DNA of 64,000 bases from Burkholderia sp. PAMC 26561 (GTDB lineage Bacteria; Pseudomonadota; Gammaproteobacteria; Burkholderiales; Burkholderiaceae), in contig NZ_CP014307.1 of NCBI RefSeq assembly GCF_001557535.2, forward strand, positions 186,001 to 250,000, given 5' to 3'. Below, in pieces: positions 27,244-35,476 of this stretch (the first letter of the stretch is position 1; each line of letters opens with the position of its first letter). The position numbers and the translations under genes are program-made. The notes below the pieces were generated by a model that was not told the origin of the DNA, did no database searches, and saw only the letters and a program-made list of their open reading frames with translations.

Positions 27244-27546
27244 GAAGCTTTCCTGGCGAGAATGTGAAGACAGGCCGAAGCCAGTCGATAGTGACGCTAG
27301 ATAGCGCGAGGCTTGGAACGCTTGCGAACGATGGATTACAGCTTTCGCGATTTCCACGAGCGTCGTCGACGAGCGAAACTGAACGCGCATGAACCCGCAC
27401 CAGGATAGGCAATGACCGACGAGGTTCGCAACCTGCGGGAAGCGCCACCCTATTTTATATGGCCGAAAAGCGCATTATGAACGGCGACTTGGGGCTGATG
27501 GCCTGCCTCTGTCCTCGCAAACGTCACGACACCTTTTTAAACTACT

Positions 27547-27576
27547 TGTAGACGACTGGTCTACTACGCGTTATAG
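27547..27576 (+). promoter_or_regulatory. Promoter of the NemR-like gene, overlapped by its operator
   Basis: TTGTAG at 27547-27552 and TTATAG at 27571-27576 are spaced 18 bp. The 18-bp operator fills most of the spacer. The -10 box lies only 7 bp before the ATG at 27584 and no ribosome-binding site is visible, so the transcript may be leaderless. Confidence 0.5.
27549..27566. promoter_or_regulatory. TetR-family operator, copy 1
   Basis: TAGACGACTGGTCTACTA has arms TAGAC and GTCTA around five bases. An identical 18-mer lies at 28244-28261 in front of the DJ-1/PfpI gene. The identical copies flanking the regulator gene mark it as the regulator's own binding site. Confidence 0.85.
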
Positions 27577-27583
27577 TCCGTAC

Positions 27584-28189
27584 ATGGCCATTGCAAACAC
27601 ATCTGAAACCACCGACGTCCGCGAGAACATCATCGCCGTCGGTCAACGGCTGATCGGCGCCAAAGGGTTTTCTGCCGTTGGCCTGAATGAAATTCTTTCG
27701 GAGGCCGGCGTGCCGAAGGGATCGTTCTACCATTACTTCGGTTCGAAAGATGCGTTCGGCGTGGCGCTGCTCGAGAGTTACTTCGAGGACTATCTGGACG
27801 ATCTTGACCGGACGCTTGCTCAGCCCGGTCTGGATATGGCACAGCGGTTGGCGGACTACTTCCGCATCTGGCAGGAAACGCAATCGTTCTATGACTGCCA
27901 GGGCAAATGTCTTGCGGTCAAACTGGGCGCCGAAGTGGCGGACATGTCGGAAGCAATGCGTGCCGCATTGAATCGCGGCACGGCAGGCATCGTCAGCCGG
28001 CTGGCGCGCGCTATCGAGACTGGCGTGACGGAACGATCGCTTGCAATTGAGGGTGACCCGCAGAACGTTGCGCAAAGCCTTTACCAGCTATGGCTGGGCG
28101 CCAGTATCATGGTCAAGATCGTTCGCAATGTGCAGCCCTTCGCAATGGCAACGACGACAACGCAGCAGATGCTTCACCTTGCCACCTGA
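27584..28189 (+). CDS. nemR: TetR-family repressor, NemR-like
   Basis: A 201-residue TetR-type repressor. The N-terminal helix-turn-helix (about 12-60) reads GLNEILSEAGVPKGSFYHYFGSKDAFGVALL, very like E. coli NemR. The ligand domain has CQGKCLAVKLGAEVADMSEAMR; C109 aligns with the redox/electrophile-sensing cysteine of NemR, and C105 is an extra nearby cysteine. NemR-type repressors leave DNA when electrophiles or reactive chlorine modify cysteine. Identical operators lie over its own promoter and before the DJ-1/PfpI gene, so autoregulation plus control of that gene is likely. Sensing chemistry is inferred by homology. Confidence 0.88.
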   Translation: MAIANTSETTDVRENIIAVGQRLIGAKGFSAVGLNEILSEAGVPKGSFYHYFGSKDAFGVALLESYFEDYLDDLDRTLAQPGLDMAQRLADYFRIWQETQSFYDCQGKCLAVKLGAEVADMSEAMRAALNRGTAGIVSRLARAIETGVTERSLAIEGDPQNVAQSLYQLWLGASIMVKIVRNVQPFAMATTTTQQMLHLAT

Positions 28190-28207
28190 AAGATCGGCGC
28201 GGCAAGT

Positions 28208-28231
28208 GCACCTTTCCGGAGGTGCTTTTTT
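28208..28231 (+). terminator. Intrinsic terminator of the NemR-like gene
   Basis: GCACCT (28208-28213) pairs with AGGTGC (28220-28225) and is followed by six Ts. It separates the repressor gene from the operator and promoter of the next gene. Confidence 0.8.
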
Positions 28232-28243
28232 AGGCCCATTTTA

Positions 28244-28261
28244 TAGACGACTGGTCTACTA
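28244..28261. promoter_or_regulatory. TetR-family operator, copy 2
   Basis: TAGACGACTGGTCTACTA is identical over all 18 bases to 27549-27566 and lies 50 bp before the DJ-1/PfpI start codon. Confidence 0.85.
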
Positions 28262-28311
28262 CAACCGTTAGCGCTATTCCGATTCACTTACTCACCCGAC
28301 GGAGAAACACC

Positions 28312-29001
28312 ATGAAAGTACTGATGATTCTGACCTCCCACGACCAATTGGGCAGCACCGGCCGCAAGACCGGTTTCTGGCTCGAGGAACTGGCAGCGCC
28401 TTATTACGCGTTCAAGGACGCCGGCGTGGACATCGTGCTGGCTTCGCCCAAGGGTGGCCAGCCGCCGCTCGACCCGAAAAGCAACGAGCCCGCGAACCAG
28501 ACCGAAATGACGCATCGCTTTGAAGCCGACTCGCAGGCAACGGCGCAACTCGCGACCACCGTGCGCCTCGACAGCGTCTCGCAGTCCGACTTCGATACAG
28601 TCTTCTACCCAGGCGGTCACGGTCCCCTGTGGGACCTCGCCGAAGACAAGAACTCGATTGCGTTGATCGAATCGTTCATCGCCGCTGGAAAGCCAGTCGC
28701 CTTGGTCTGCCACGCCCCAGGCGTCCTTCGCCACGTCAGGTCGGCGGACGGCAAGCCGCTGGTCGAAGGCAAGAAAGTGACCGGCTTCACGAACTCAGAG
28801 GAAGCTGCAGTCGGGCTGACCGATATCGTGCCGTTCCTCGTGGAAGACGAACTCAAGGCGAAGGGCGGCGTATATTCGAAGTCCGATGACTGGGCGCCCT
28901 ACGTCGTCAGCGACGGGTTGCTGATCACGGGACAAAACCCCGCTTCATCGGCGCCGGCTGCGGCTCTTCTGCTCAAGCACCCCGCGCTCGCCGCGAAGTG
29001 A
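28312..29001 (+). CDS. DJ-1/PfpI-family protein (type 1 glutamine amidotransferase-like, HchA-like)
   Basis: A 229-residue protein of the DJ-1/PfpI superfamily. The nucleophile elbow is LVCHAPGVL with C133 and H134. GFWLEELAAPY carries the conserved Glu (E25) and FYPGGHGPLWDL the oxyanion/His segment. Members act as glyoxalase III/deglycase-type enzymes or chaperones. Control by a NemR-like repressor fits removal of methylglyoxal-type electrophiles, though the exact reaction is inferred. GGAG stands before the ATG, and an operator copy lies just upstream. Confidence 0.88.
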   Translation: MKVLMILTSHDQLGSTGRKTGFWLEELAAPYYAFKDAGVDIVLASPKGGQPPLDPKSNEPANQTEMTHRFEADSQATAQLATTVRLDSVSQSDFDTVFYPGGHGPLWDLAEDKNSIALIESFIAAGKPVALVCHAPGVLRHVRSADGKPLVEGKKVTGFTNSEEAAVGLTDIVPFLVEDELKAKGGVYSKSDDWAPYVVSDGLLITGQNPASSAPAAALLLKHPALAAK

Positions 29002-29032
29002 AAAAAGCCGCGCGAAGTGGGAGGCGCGCGGC
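29001..29032 (-). terminator. Intrinsic terminator on the minus strand for the NmrA-type gene
   Basis: GCCGCGCG (29007-29014) pairs with CGCGCGGC (29025-29032). On the minus strand the stem is followed by six Ts (AAAAAA at 29001-29006). It lies 45 bp after the stop of the NmrA-type gene and touches the end of the convergent DJ-1/PfpI gene. Confidence 0.75.
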
Positions 29033-29076
29033 GACAAACGATGCTCGAATTCTTCGGGTTCATCGCATGGAAAAAG

Positions 29077-29973
29077 CTATTGCTCTTCTTCCCGCTGAAA
29101 AACCGCGCGGTTCGCAGTCACGTAATCGCTCACTGACATTGGCTTCCTGCCGGTGATTCGTTCGACATTGTCGTTCGTGCCTGCGAACTCGCCCGCCTGA
29201 TAAGCCCGATACACTGAAACGATGTGCTGAATGAAATGCGCTGACAGGCCGAGCTGTGTGAGCCGTGCTTCGAACGACTCGAAGCTCTCGTCCTCGTAAC
29301 GGATCGGTCGGCCGAGCGCTTTGCCCACCGCCTGCGCCAACGCCTCGTGATTCATTTCTTCAGCACCGAACAGCGGATAGGTTTTGCCCGCATGAGGCGC
29401 GGGATCCAGAAGGATACTGGCGATCACGCGACCCTGGTCGGCAGCGGCGATCGGCGCGTGCCGGCCGGTGCCTGCGGGCACACGAAGCAAGTCGTGGTTG
29501 GCAATAAGCGGCAACTGGAAACCGTACGTCAGCCATTCCATGAAGAACGTCGGACGCAGATGCGTTGTCGGAACACCGGCCCAATCGAACACGCGCTCGC
29601 CATACCAGTGGGCGAGCGCAGCCTGGCTGCGCGCGTCGTCCTTGGCCGAGATTTGCGACATATTGACGATCGACTGAACGCCCGCAAGCTTTGCCGCATG
29701 CGCGAAATAGGCTGTCGCATCGATGAGCCGCGCTTGCATGACCGGGTACACGAAATACGCGCCAGCGACACCCTGCAGCGCCGCGTGCACAGCATGACTG
29801 TCCAGCAGGTCGCCCATGACGACCTCGACGTTTCTCTCGCGCAACGCGGACGCACGCTCGTCTTCGCGGTGCACGAGCGCCCGCACGCGAGCGCCCTTCG
29901 ACAGCAACTCCGCAATGGCGGCGCTGCCCGTGTCTCCAGTGGCGCCTGTGACAAGGTATAGATCAGGGTTCAT
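29077..29973 (-). CDS. NmrA/SDR-type NAD(P)-binding protein
   Basis: A 298-residue atypical SDR (NmrA/QOR2-like). It starts LYLVTGATGDTGSAAIAEL (Rossmann glycine motif) and has RALVHR (cofactor phosphate site), GDLLD, NMSQISAKDDARSQ and LRPTFFMEWL. Proteins of this family are NAD(P)H quinone reductases or redox-sensing regulators. The ATG at 29973 has GGAG six bases upstream. It is convergent with the DJ-1/PfpI gene, so probably not in that regulon. Confidence 0.85.
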   Translation of the reverse strand: MNPDLYLVTGATGDTGSAAIAELLSKGARVRALVHREDERASALRERNVEVVMGDLLDSHAVHAALQGVAGAYFVYPVMQARLIDATAYFAHAAKLAGVQSIVNMSQISAKDDARSQAALAHWYGERVFDWAGVPTTHLRPTFFMEWLTYGFQLPLIANHDLLRVPAGTGRHAPIAAADQGRVIASILLDPAPHAGKTYPLFGAEEMNHEALAQAVGKALGRPIRYEDESFESFEARLTQLGLSAHFIQHIVSVYRAYQAGEFAGTNDNVERITGRKPMSVSDYVTANRAVFQREEEQ

Positions 29974-30101
29974 CTCATACTCCAATAGAAGAGCTCATCG
30001 GCAGGAATGTCCACGCGCCGAGACCGAAGCGATCGGTAGTTCGGACGAGTGCCGGCCTGTTCGCTATGCGGGACCCGCTCGTGCCGATTCGCACACCGTC
30101 G

Positions 30102-30644
30102 CTAATCGGCGAGCGTCCGCAGAGGCGCTGGGGCCGCCACAGTCTCGACCAAGCCGGTTTTCACGTCATAGACCAGACCCGACAGCATCAGGCCGTCTGG
30201 AAGCTCGAGACGCGTCTTCAGTGTCGCGATATCGAGGAGGATGGCCTTGTGGGGCTCCGTGATCGCCATATCGTCCAGAGCGGCTGACTCGACGTCGAGA
30301 TACTTGGCGAGCACCGCAGGTGCATGCCGGTAGCAGCCGATGATGCCGCAATCAGTATGCTGAAGCAGAACGAGATTGCGTGGCCCTCCGGGACGTCCGG
30401 CCGCGGCCCCTACGACGCTCAGCACTGCCAACGTTTCGAGCAACGCATTGTTGACCCGGCCGCCGACATTACGAATCACCGCCGCTTCGCCCAGCTTCAG
30501 GCCCAGCACGTTCGCGGGATCGACACGCGGGTCGACGCAGCCCACGACGATCGTTCCTGTCGACGGCATCATCTTGAGGTCAGGCTTAAAGCCCGTTGTG
30601 GAAAAGCTGGCGTTACGTTCGAGCATGTCGTCATGGAAGTTCAT
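30102..30644 (-). CDS. Beta-class carbonic anhydrase-like protein
   Basis: A 180-residue protein with the beta-carbonic anhydrase zinc and catalytic motifs: VVGCVDPRVDP (Cys ligand with the Asp-Arg dyad) and LLQHTDCGIIG (His and Cys ligands). RNVGGRV lies between them. It interconverts CO2 and bicarbonate if active. It is at the short end of the family range. The frame stays open far upstream into the next gene, but the ATG at 30644 begins the homologous part. It lies 77 bp after the membrane protein gene in the same direction. Confidence 0.85.
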   Translation of the reverse strand: MNFHDDMLERNASFSTTGFKPDLKMMPSTGTIVVGCVDPRVDPANVLGLKLGEAAVIRNVGGRVNNALLETLAVLSVVGAAAGRPGGPRNLVLLQHTDCGIIGCYRHAPAVLAKYLDVESAALDDMAITEPHKAILLDIATLKTRLELPDGLMLSGLVYDVKTGLVETVAAPAPLRTLAD

Positions 30645-30721
30645 TTGTCTCCACTCCTGCATGTTGGGGAAAAGTTGTCCGGCTGGAATTTCGATCGCGA
30701 TGCGGCTATCGACTTGTCGCG

Positions 30722-31438
30722 TCAGCCGGATAATCGCCGCTTGCGTACTTTGGTCGCGCCGGGACGAAACGCTCGAAACGCGAGGATATGTAAAGCCAGC
30801 GCCAGGGGCACGAAGAACCCCGGAATGAACGTGTACGGGAACATCAGGATTGCCGTGTCGGGCGGATCTGCATCGATCAGTCGAAGCGGTCCTGGCGCCG
30901 TCAACACGGCACGCGCGACGATGTTCGCCAGCGAAATTATTCCGATGACATTCCACGCCCATGCGATCCGGCGACCAGCCGTACCGCGCGATGCGAGCCA
31001 TGCAGCTACGGGCGCGGTAACAGCCACTACTATCTCGATGTTGCCGCCCTCGATGGTCATCAGTTTCGGCGCCAGGCCAAGACTCCAGAGATGATGCAGG
31101 AACATTTCCACGCCGACGCGAAATACCTGAAATCCGATCAGGACACCGAGCGGAATCTGCTCGGCGAGCGTGGCGCCGCCTCGGGTCAGCACGACTGCCA
31201 GCACCGCGACCAGCACCGGCAGCGTGAGTAACGCTATGCCGGGAGGGAATGTGTTCGCATGCCGCCCCACGATACCTTTCACGCCCATCCAGCCACCAAA
31301 TACCAACCAGATCGCGATAAAACCCAGCGTCGTGGTCGCTTTGCGAGAGCCGAGCCTCACGCATACAGCGATCGCCGCCGCAGCGGCGACCAGCACAAGA
31401 TAGGCGATAAAAACGGCCGACAGTGACACGGTAGGCAT
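30722..31438 (-). CDS. Multi-spanning membrane protein of unknown function
   Basis: A 238-residue protein with about seven hydrophobic segments (roughly 5-27, 35-52, 66-86, 93-115, 130-148, 160-180, 200-222) and a basic C-terminus (TKVRKRRLSG). I recognise the general type, an integral membrane protein common in Proteobacteria, but not a function. Charged positions at the segment ends suit an inner-membrane protein. It is upstream of and co-oriented with the carbonic anhydrase gene. Confidence 0.75.
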   Translation of the reverse strand: MPTVSLSAVFIAYLVLVAAAAAIAVCVRLGSRKATTTLGFIAIWLVFGGWMGVKGIVGRHANTFPPGIALLTLPVLVAVLAVVLTRGGATLAEQIPLGVLIGFQVFRVGVEMFLHHLWSLGLAPKLMTIEGGNIEIVVAVTAPVAAWLASRGTAGRRIAWAWNVIGIISLANIVARAVLTAPGPLRLIDADPPDTAILMFPYTFIPGFFVPLALALHILAFRAFRPGATKVRKRRLSG

Positions 31439-31539
31439 GTGTTTAATTTAGACGGAATGCAGTCCGGTCAATCGCGAGCCCGAGCACGTCCGGACGACTG
31501 CAATGCCCGCGCAAATCCATCATGCGCTTCCTCTTGTAG

Positions 31540-31650
31540 ATCTGCCAGAAATCGCGAACTGAACGGCCTGCTTGCCCAGCTCCAGGATTTTTCGAACGAC
31601 CTTAGGACGGGCGCTATCTGTACGGCGGCCGCTTCAAGAATCTTCGACAT
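31540..31650 (-). pseudogene. Nitrilase N-terminal remnant
   Basis: On the minus strand, MSKILEAAAVQIAPVL (31650-31603) matches the start of bacterial nitrilases. In a neighbouring frame immediately afterwards, VVRKILELGKQAVQFA continues the same alignment (nitrilases read like KILELG..GVQFA there). Nothing beyond resembles the enzyme, and the catalytic Glu, Lys and Cys regions are gone. This is the decayed 5' end of a carbon-nitrogen hydrolase gene, broken by a frameshift and a large deletion. It is divergent from a GlxA-type regulator that may once have controlled it. Confidence 0.65.
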
Positions 31651-31824
31651 GATGGCGTTCCTTTCGGCCGGTACAAGGTGAACAGGGAAAGCGCTTGTAC
31701 CTTAACGCGTCCGGCCGTTACGATGCATGTCGTAATTGCCACCATTTAAGACGTTTGCAGCGGCGAGCGAAGCACGTGCCCGCCTTGGCGCCATCTGCGG
31801 AACTTTTAGACTGCTGGAGGAAAG

Positions 31825-32781
31825 ATGCATCGGATAGGATTCATCGTGCCTCAGAGGTTTCAGCTGATGAGCCTCGCGGCGCTTACGGCGTTCGAAATAG
31901 CGAACCTGCCCCCGACAGGCGAGTGCTACGACATTCATCTGCTGTCGGAACATGGCGGACCGGTGCGCTCGTCGGCCGGCATGACGCTGGAAACCGAAAA
32001 GTTTGGCGATCCGTACTTCGACACGGTCATCGTCGGTTCGATCACCGAGTTGAAAATGCCGCCATTCGAACCGGCAATGATCGCGTTCGTGCAGGAAGCG
32101 GCCAAAGCGTCCAGACGGATCGCCTCGATTTGCAGCGGGGCATTCGTTCTCGCCGAAGCCGGCCTGTTGAATGGCCGGCGTGCAACCATGCACTGGGCAC
32201 ATGCGGCCGAGTTCAGAACGCGCTTCCCCGAGGTCGCAACAGACGAAGACCGGATTTTCGTCAACGATGGCCCTGTCTGGACCTCGGCGGGAATGACCGC
32301 CGGGATCGACCTTGTGTTGGCGTTGATCGACCATGACCTCGGCCCCGACGCCGCAAAAACGGTTGCCAGGCTTCTCGTCATGAATCAGCGTCGGCTAGGT
32401 GGACAGAAGCAGCATTCGGCACTGCTCGACATGACGCCCAAGTCCGATCGCATCGAATCGGTCTTCGTGCACATCCGGAGCAATCTGCGCAGTCCGCTGA
32501 CGGTCGAGGAGCTGGCGGCCGTGGCCAATCTCAGTCCTCGCCAGTTCAGCAGGGCCTTTGTGGCCGAGACTGGTGTGCCACCGGCAAAAGCGGTGGAACA
32601 GCTTCGGCTCGAGGCTGCCAGATTCATGATCGAGCAAGGCCGGCACACGCTCAATGTGGTAGCCGATGAAACGGGCTTTGCAGACAGGGAGCGCATGCGC
32701 CGCGCTTTTCTTCGGACGTTCGGTGTTTCGGCAGATGTGCTGCGTCGAAATGCCAGAACAGAACCGGTCGCCGACAGATGA
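31825..32781 (+). CDS. GlxA-family AraC-type transcriptional regulator
   Basis: A 318-residue regulator with an N-terminal DJ-1/PfpI-like domain (about 1-180; FDTVIVGS, ICSGAFVLAEAGLL, THW-equivalent ATMHWAHAAEF). The C-terminal AraC helix-turn-helix pair is at about 215-312 (LTVEELAAVANLSPRQFSRAFVAETG and GFADRERMRRAFLRTFGVS). Members usually activate catabolic genes for amine, amide or nitrile compounds. The divergent neighbour is a nitrilase stump, so the present target is uncertain. AGGAAAG precedes the ATG. Confidence 0.9.
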   Translation: MHRIGFIVPQRFQLMSLAALTAFEIANLPPTGECYDIHLLSEHGGPVRSSAGMTLETEKFGDPYFDTVIVGSITELKMPPFEPAMIAFVQEAAKASRRIASICSGAFVLAEAGLLNGRRATMHWAHAAEFRTRFPEVATDEDRIFVNDGPVWTSAGMTAGIDLVLALIDHDLGPDAAKTVARLLVMNQRRLGGQKQHSALLDMTPKSDRIESVFVHIRSNLRSPLTVEELAAVANLSPRQFSRAFVAETGVPPAKAVEQLRLEAARFMIEQGRHTLNVVADETGFADRERMRRAFLRTFGVSADVLRRNARTEPVADR

Positions 32782-32836
32782 GATCCGGCCGGCGAAAGGC
32801 TTTTCCGAAGACGCGGCGATCGCGCCCACGTCCTGC

Positions 32837-33601
32837 TTATAACTGCACGCCCCGCGTCAGTGCACCGTCTACCACGAGGTTCGTGCCGCTGACAAAGCTC
32901 GCAACAGGGCTTGCAACAAACGCGACCGCGTTCGCGATTTCCTGTGGCGTCGCCATGCGCTTGGTCGGATTGAGCGCGAGCGCTTCGGCAAAGAGCGCCG
33001 GATTGTTGTTCTCGATCCAGTCCCACACGCCGCCCTTGAAATAGACGTTGCCCGGCGACACTGTGTTTGCTCGAATTCCCTTCGCCGCAAGCTGGTAAGC
33101 AAGGCCCTGCACGTAATGCACGATCGCCGCCTTGAACGTGCCGTACGGCCCCGCGGCAAAGTCCACTTCCCGACCCGAAACACTCGAGATGGCAACGATC
33201 GAAGCGGCTTGACTGGCTTCGAGATAAGGCATGGCGGCATCGACCAGGTTGACCGTCCCGAGCATGTCCGTTTCGAACTGCTTGCGCCACGATTCAATGT
33301 CGTTCGTGATGGAAAGCGCGCTCACATTTGCAACGACGATATCGAGGCCGCCCCAGTGCTGTGCAACGTCTTCCACCCACTGCTTGAGCGCTGCGCCGTC
33401 GGCTACGTCAATGCCCGCTCCCAGCGCCGCGCTCCCGCTCAGTGCGCCGAGGGATGTAGCCGTTTGCTCGGCTGCGTGCGCGTCGCGCGAGCAGATCGCA
33501 ACCATTGCCCCTTCCTTTGCCAGTGTTTGCGCAATCGCCAGCCCAATGCCTTTGGTGCCGCCCGTGACAATCGCCTTCAGTCCTCTTAGCTGCAAATCCA
33601 T
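32837..33601 (-). CDS. SDR-family oxidoreductase downstream of amiR
   Basis: A 254-residue classical SDR. It has AIVTGGTKGIGLAIAQTLAK (cofactor loop), VVANVS in place of NNAG, AISSVSG (catalytic Ser), YGTFKAAIVHYV (Tyr/Lys) and the C-terminal SGTNLVVDGALT. The ATG at 33601, with AAAGGA upstream, gives the usual length. It lies 11 bp after the amiR stop and is probably the last gene of the amide operon. What it oxidises or reduces is unknown; an alcohol or aldehyde from an N-substituted amide would fit. Confidence 0.87.
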   Translation of the reverse strand: MDLQLRGLKAIVTGGTKGIGLAIAQTLAKEGAMVAICSRDAHAAEQTATSLGALSGSAALGAGIDVADGAALKQWVEDVAQHWGGLDIVVANVSALSITNDIESWRKQFETDMLGTVNLVDAAMPYLEASQAASIVAISSVSGREVDFAAGPYGTFKAAIVHYVQGLAYQLAAKGIRANTVSPGNVYFKGGVWDWIENNNPALFAEALALNPTKRMATPQEIANAVAFVASPVASFVSGTNLVVDGALTRGVQL

Positions 33602-33612
33602 TTTGGGGTCCT

Positions 33613-34278
33613 TTAAAGGTCCGGCTGGGTATGTGTATCGTCGGGACAGGGCTTGATGGCCGTGCGTTTCACCTTCAGCAATTCGCCCGCCTGGATAATC
33701 GAGTGGCACATGTCGTCGACGCTGACGCGCTTGGCCATCGCCTGGCCGCGGAGAATTTCATACGCTTCAGCTTCCGATATCTGATGCATTGCCATCAGGA
33801 TCGACTTGGCCTCGTTGAGATGCCGCGCACCATTCACCTTCTGCTCGAGGCTCGCGATCCGCTCCGTCATCTGCCGGTTTTGCCTGGCATTCTGCATGGC
33901 GAACACGACCGTTGCCAGCAAGCCTGAGGCACGTATTGGCGTCGTGATGATCGCGTTCGAGCCCATCTTCAAAGCCTGGTCGATAAACGTTGGATTTTCA
34001 TAGGAGATGATCGATATCACCGGTGGCGCTTCCGGCCCGAGCCATGCATCCCTGGGCGCCTGCTCTTCCGGAATCAGCGCGCGAAAAACCAGGTCGACCT
34101 TGTCCGGCAGCACTTCGAGCGGCGGCCAGAATGCCGTCACCTGAAAGCCCATGCGCTTCAGGTGATTGGTGAGGGTCGCGCCGTCGTTGTCGTCGGGATG
34201 AAAGACGACGACAGACAGCCCCCGGTTCAGTACCGAACCGGTCAGGCTGCGTTGTCGACCCTCACGTTGTGACGTCAC
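33613..34278 (-). CDS. amiR: AmiR-type ANTAR-domain antiterminator
   Basis: A 221-residue protein with the AmiR layout: a receiver-like domain without an obvious phosphoacceptor Asp (about 18-120), a coiled-coil linker (about 124-148), and a C-terminal ANTAR RNA-binding domain (about 148-201; HLNEAKSILMAMHQISEAEAYEILR). In Pseudomonas AmiR binds leader RNA and stops termination when its partner AmiC releases it on binding amide. It begins with GTG one base after the amiC stop, so the two are made together. Its likely RNA target is the terminator leader at 41154-41280 at the head of this operon. Confidence 0.92.
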   Translation of the reverse strand: MTSQREGRQRSLTGSVLNRGLSVVVFHPDDNDGATLTNHLKRMGFQVTAFWPPLEVLPDKVDLVFRALIPEEQAPRDAWLGPEAPPVISIISYENPTFIDQALKMGSNAIITTPIRASGLLATVVFAMQNARQNRQMTERIASLEQKVNGARHLNEAKSILMAMHQISEAEAYEILRGQAMAKRVSVDDMCHSIIQAGELLKVKRTAIKPCPDDTHTQPDL

Positions 34279-34279
34279 G

Positions 34280-35434
34280 TCAGTACTCCCGCGTGCTGAG
34301 CTTCGTCACCCAGTCGCCCAGGCTCTGTGATGCCATGTACGGGTCCGGGGGCACCGCGCTGGCCGATTCGCGCAGGATGGAAAACTGCCCGTCGCTTTCC
34401 GCGCGCCCGATCCGCGGATACAGCGCCATGTGATGATTGACGCGGTCGATATGCACAAGCCCTTGCGGCGCTGCGAATTGCGCGCCCAGCAAATGCGGCA
34501 TGATCGTGCCGATATCGTCCGAGCCTGCTTTATTGAAGGCATTTGCATACATGTGCATCTGGTAGTACGCCGCCTCCCAGTTCATGTCGGTGGGATGCTG
34601 GCGTCCAAACCGCTCTGTATGGCGCGCGAGCGCTGTTCTGTTTTCAGGCGTGCCGATACTTTGAAAATATGGCGCCGCAGTGATATGTCCGGTCGCGACG
34701 CCACGTTCCATCAACGATATTTCGGTTTCCGATGTATTCAGGCTGCCTATTGGCATGCGCGCCGGGTCCAGATCCGCATGCGCGAATGCCTGGTAGAGAT
34801 ATGGCACGGTACGCCCTATCACCGTGCAGAAAATGAAGTCGGGGCGTTTCTTCCGGATGTCCGCGACGACATCGGCGAAATGTTCGAACGGTGCGTTCAG
34901 ATCCAGATAACGTTCGCCCAGAATCGCGCCGTCGGGATGCTGCAGCAACAGTTCCTGCATTGTCCGGTTGCATTCATAGGGATACACGTAGCGCGATCCG
35001 ACCATGTAGCACCGCGCGCCGTAGGTCGACGTCATGAAGTCTGCAAGCTGCAAGCCGTTCTGGTTCGGTGAAGCGCCGCTATAGATGATGTTCTCGGAAA
35101 ACTCGAAACCTTCGTATTGCTGCGAGTAAATCAGCAGACGATTATGTTTCTCCACGACGGGCAACATCGCCTTGCGGCTCGACGACGTGTAACCGCCAAA
35201 GATCACGTTGACGCCGTCGTCGAGAATCAGCTTTTCTGCAAGCGCCCGAAAGCGTGTGGAGTCCGAGCCCGGATCGTAGTGCACGACCGACAACTCACGC
35301 CCTGCTACACCGCCGCGCTGATTGATCTCCTCCACAGCCAGGATCGAACCTCGCCATTGCGACATCTCCAGCGGCGCAGTTGCACCGGTAGTCGAGCAGA
35401 GCAGCCCGATCTTGACAGGTTCGGATAGAGACAT
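34280..35434 (-). CDS. amiC: AmiC-type cytoplasmic amide sensor
   Basis: A 384-residue periplasmic-binding-protein-fold (type 1) protein, related to the amide/urea ABC binding proteins but with no signal peptide. It starts SEPVKIGLLCSTTGATAPLE and has VNVIFGGYTSSSRKAML and QYEGFEFSENIIYSGA, as in AmiC. AmiC senses short aliphatic amides and sequesters AmiR without ligand. It lies between the formamidase gene and amiR, tightly spaced, as expected for a sensor reporting the operon's own substrate. Confidence 0.9.
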   Translation of the reverse strand: MSLSEPVKIGLLCSTTGATAPLEMSQWRGSILAVEEINQRGGVAGRELSVVHYDPGSDSTRFRALAEKLILDDGVNVIFGGYTSSSRKAMLPVVEKHNRLLIYSQQYEGFEFSENIIYSGASPNQNGLQLADFMTSTYGARCYMVGSRYVYPYECNRTMQELLLQHPDGAILGERYLDLNAPFEHFADVVADIRKKRPDFIFCTVIGRTVPYLYQAFAHADLDPARMPIGSLNTSETEISLMERGVATGHITAAPYFQSIGTPENRTALARHTERFGRQHPTDMNWEAAYYQMHMYANAFNKAGSDDIGTIMPHLLGAQFAAPQGLVHIDRVNHHMALYPRIGRAESDGQFSILRESASAVPPDPYMASQSLGDWVTKLSTREY

Positions 35435-35476
35435 GGAGCGCTTTTCAGATCAAACATTCATGGGACAGCGTTGGCA

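Larger units (their letters stand above)
27244..27583. other. Divergent region between GST and the TetR-family gene
   Basis: 340 bp with no gene. The right end contains the operator and promoter of the TetR-family gene, listed separately. Nothing distinctive was seen in the GST-proximal part. Confidence 0.5.

Noticed and set aside
30102..31364. A 420-residue minus-strand frame
   Set aside because: Only the last 180 residues are a real protein (carbonic anhydrase). The rest is the out-of-frame shadow of the membrane protein gene.
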